This document shows, one piece after another, positions 5,999 through 6,239 of a DNA stretch of 6,239 nucleotides. Each line of letters starts with the position of its first letter. Positions within the stretch are counted from its first letter, which is position 1. The DNA comes from an uncultured Collinsella sp. Its GTDB lineage: Bacteria > Actinomycetota > Coriobacteriia > Coriobacteriales > Coriobacteriaceae. The position numbers were made by a program, and so were the translations under genes. Location: positions 1 to 6,239 of the forward strand of contig CAAEUX010000032.1 of assembly GCA_900759335.1 (NCBI GenBank), read 5' to 3'. The notes beneath the pieces were generated by a model. The model was not told the DNA's origin. It saw nothing but the letters and a program-made list of their open reading frames with translations, and did no database searches.

Positions 5999-6045
5999 TG
6001 ACTCCTTTTTGTGTTTAACCCCTGTCATGCATGTGGCAGGAGTCA
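5999..6045 (-). promoter_or_regulatory. ptsH leader with possible Shine-Dalgarno sequestration
   Basis: On the minus strand TGACTCC (6039-6045) is perfectly complementary to GGAGTCA (5999-6005), which includes the GGAG core of the ptsH ribosome-binding site. Between them lies a second inverted repeat (6021-6040), with CCTG/CAGG outer arms, one internal G-U pair and an AT-rich tip around ATGCAT. The two helices compete for 6039-6040. Such a leader could regulate translation; a chance 7-bp match cannot be excluded. Confidence 0.4.
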
Positions 6046-6059
6046 GATTCACGACGTTG

Positions 6060-6065
6060 TTTATA
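6060..6065 (-). promoter_or_regulatory. Candidate -10 element for ptsH
   Basis: TATAAA on the minus strand (five of six to consensus), overlapping TAATAT, lies about 65 nt upstream of the ptsH start and would give a leader of roughly 58 nt. No clear -35 is seen at standard spacing: the sequence there is A-rich, around TGAAAAAC. Activator-assisted initiation is possible. This is the best promoter candidate for the ptsH-ptsI-kinase 2 run. Confidence 0.45.
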
Positions 6066-6154
6066 TTAACTCACATCAAACGGTTTTTCATTGTGTTTCA
6101 GACGAATTATTGGACAGATGTGTTTGTCGTCCGCTTGCTCGCCGGGCGGGGCGA
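6066..6154. other. Non-coding upstream region of ptsH
   Basis: No gene is supported here on either strand; only very short frames exist. The stretch is AT-rich close to the ptsH promoter and GC-rich at 6131-6153. TGTGTTT occurs twice as a direct repeat (6092-6098 and 6119-6125, starts 27 bp apart). It probably holds control sequences for ptsH, but no known operator could be assigned. Confidence 0.4.
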
Positions 6155-6239
6155 TTAAGTTTGCTGCTCTACAGTCCTGCGCAAGACGGAAAGCACATTA
6201 AGTGCTTTCCTTTGCGTGCGGATCTCGCGACAAACTTAA
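6155..6239. repeat. Nested ~85-bp imperfect palindrome at the right edge
   Basis: Three complementary segments share one centre near 6198. The outer arms are TTAAGTTTG (6155-6163) and CAAACTTAA (6231-6239). The middle arms are CGCAA (6180-6184) and TTGCG (6212-6216). The inner arms are GGAAAGCAC (6188-6196) and GTGCTTTCC (6202-6210), around a 5-nt loop. The outer arm stops at the window edge and may continue. No strong T-run follows on either strand. It could be a terminator-like structure at a gene boundary, a small structured RNA, or a MITE-like element with TTAA at both ends. Confidence 0.5.

Noticed and set aside
5996..6052. 19-residue N-terminal extension of HPr
   Set aside because: It runs through the AAGGAG site, exceeds the HPr family length and would shift the active histidine from position 15.
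6074..6092. Possible catabolite-response (CcpA/LacI-family) operator around AAACGGTTTTTCA
   Set aside because: Aligning the central CG with the cre consensus leaves the flanking positions mismatched and the dyad is not symmetric, so I do not call an operator.
6197..6239. Possible 3' end of a minus-strand gene entering from the right edge
   Set aside because: One frame runs 13 codons from the edge to a stop inside the palindrome at 6197-6201, but this is too short to recognise and carries no supporting motif.
1..6239. CRISPR arrays, insertion sequences or prophage genes
   Set aside because: No regularly spaced direct repeats, transposase or phage-like proteins are present; all supported genes are housekeeping or sugar metabolism.

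Overview
This window looks like a chromosomal housekeeping segment from a moderately GC-rich bacterium. My best guess is a Coriobacteriia-type actinobacterium such as Collinsella. That guess rests on the look of the proteins (HPr, EI and the two kinases) and the strong G/C preference at third codon positions; no database search was run. Every gene I can support lies on the minus strand, so transcription runs from right to left.

Layout in transcription order (right to left). At the right edge, 6155-6239 is a nested, imperfect palindrome of about 85 bp with no recognisable gene. Next come ptsH (HPr, 5732-5995) and ptsI (Enzyme I, 3895-5598), the two general, sugar-independent proteins of the PEP:sugar phosphotransferase system. 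They are followed by two tandem 310-residue sugar-phosphate kinases of the FruK/LacC branch of the PfkB family (2888-3820 and 1766-2698). Each kinase gene ends in a strong intrinsic terminator. Then comes cca (207-1601), a tRNA nucleotidyltransferase with an HD domain, and finally a tRNA-Glu(CTC) gene at the left edge (3-79) that already encodes its CCA end.

How the genes fit together: EI takes phosphate from PEP and passes it to HPr His15, which supplies sugar-specific Enzyme II complexes. None of those complexes is encoded here. The sugar phosphates they make would be substrates for kinases of the 1-phosphofructokinase/tagatose-6-phosphate kinase type, so ptsH-ptsI-kinase is a plausible sugar uptake and phosphorylation unit. 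The second kinase has its own -10 element and terminator and looks separately expressed. The cca and tRNA-Glu genes belong to tRNA maturation and are separated from the sugar genes by a terminator.

I do not see a clearly new system. The points worth a second look are at RNA level and in the kinases. The ptsH ribosome-binding site can pair with an upstream segment. The ptsH-ptsI gap holds an attenuator-like hairpin. The ptsI-kinase gap holds competing hairpins, with the kinase ribosome-binding site in a loop. The two kinases share altered PfkB signature motifs and differ from each other at a key active-site position.
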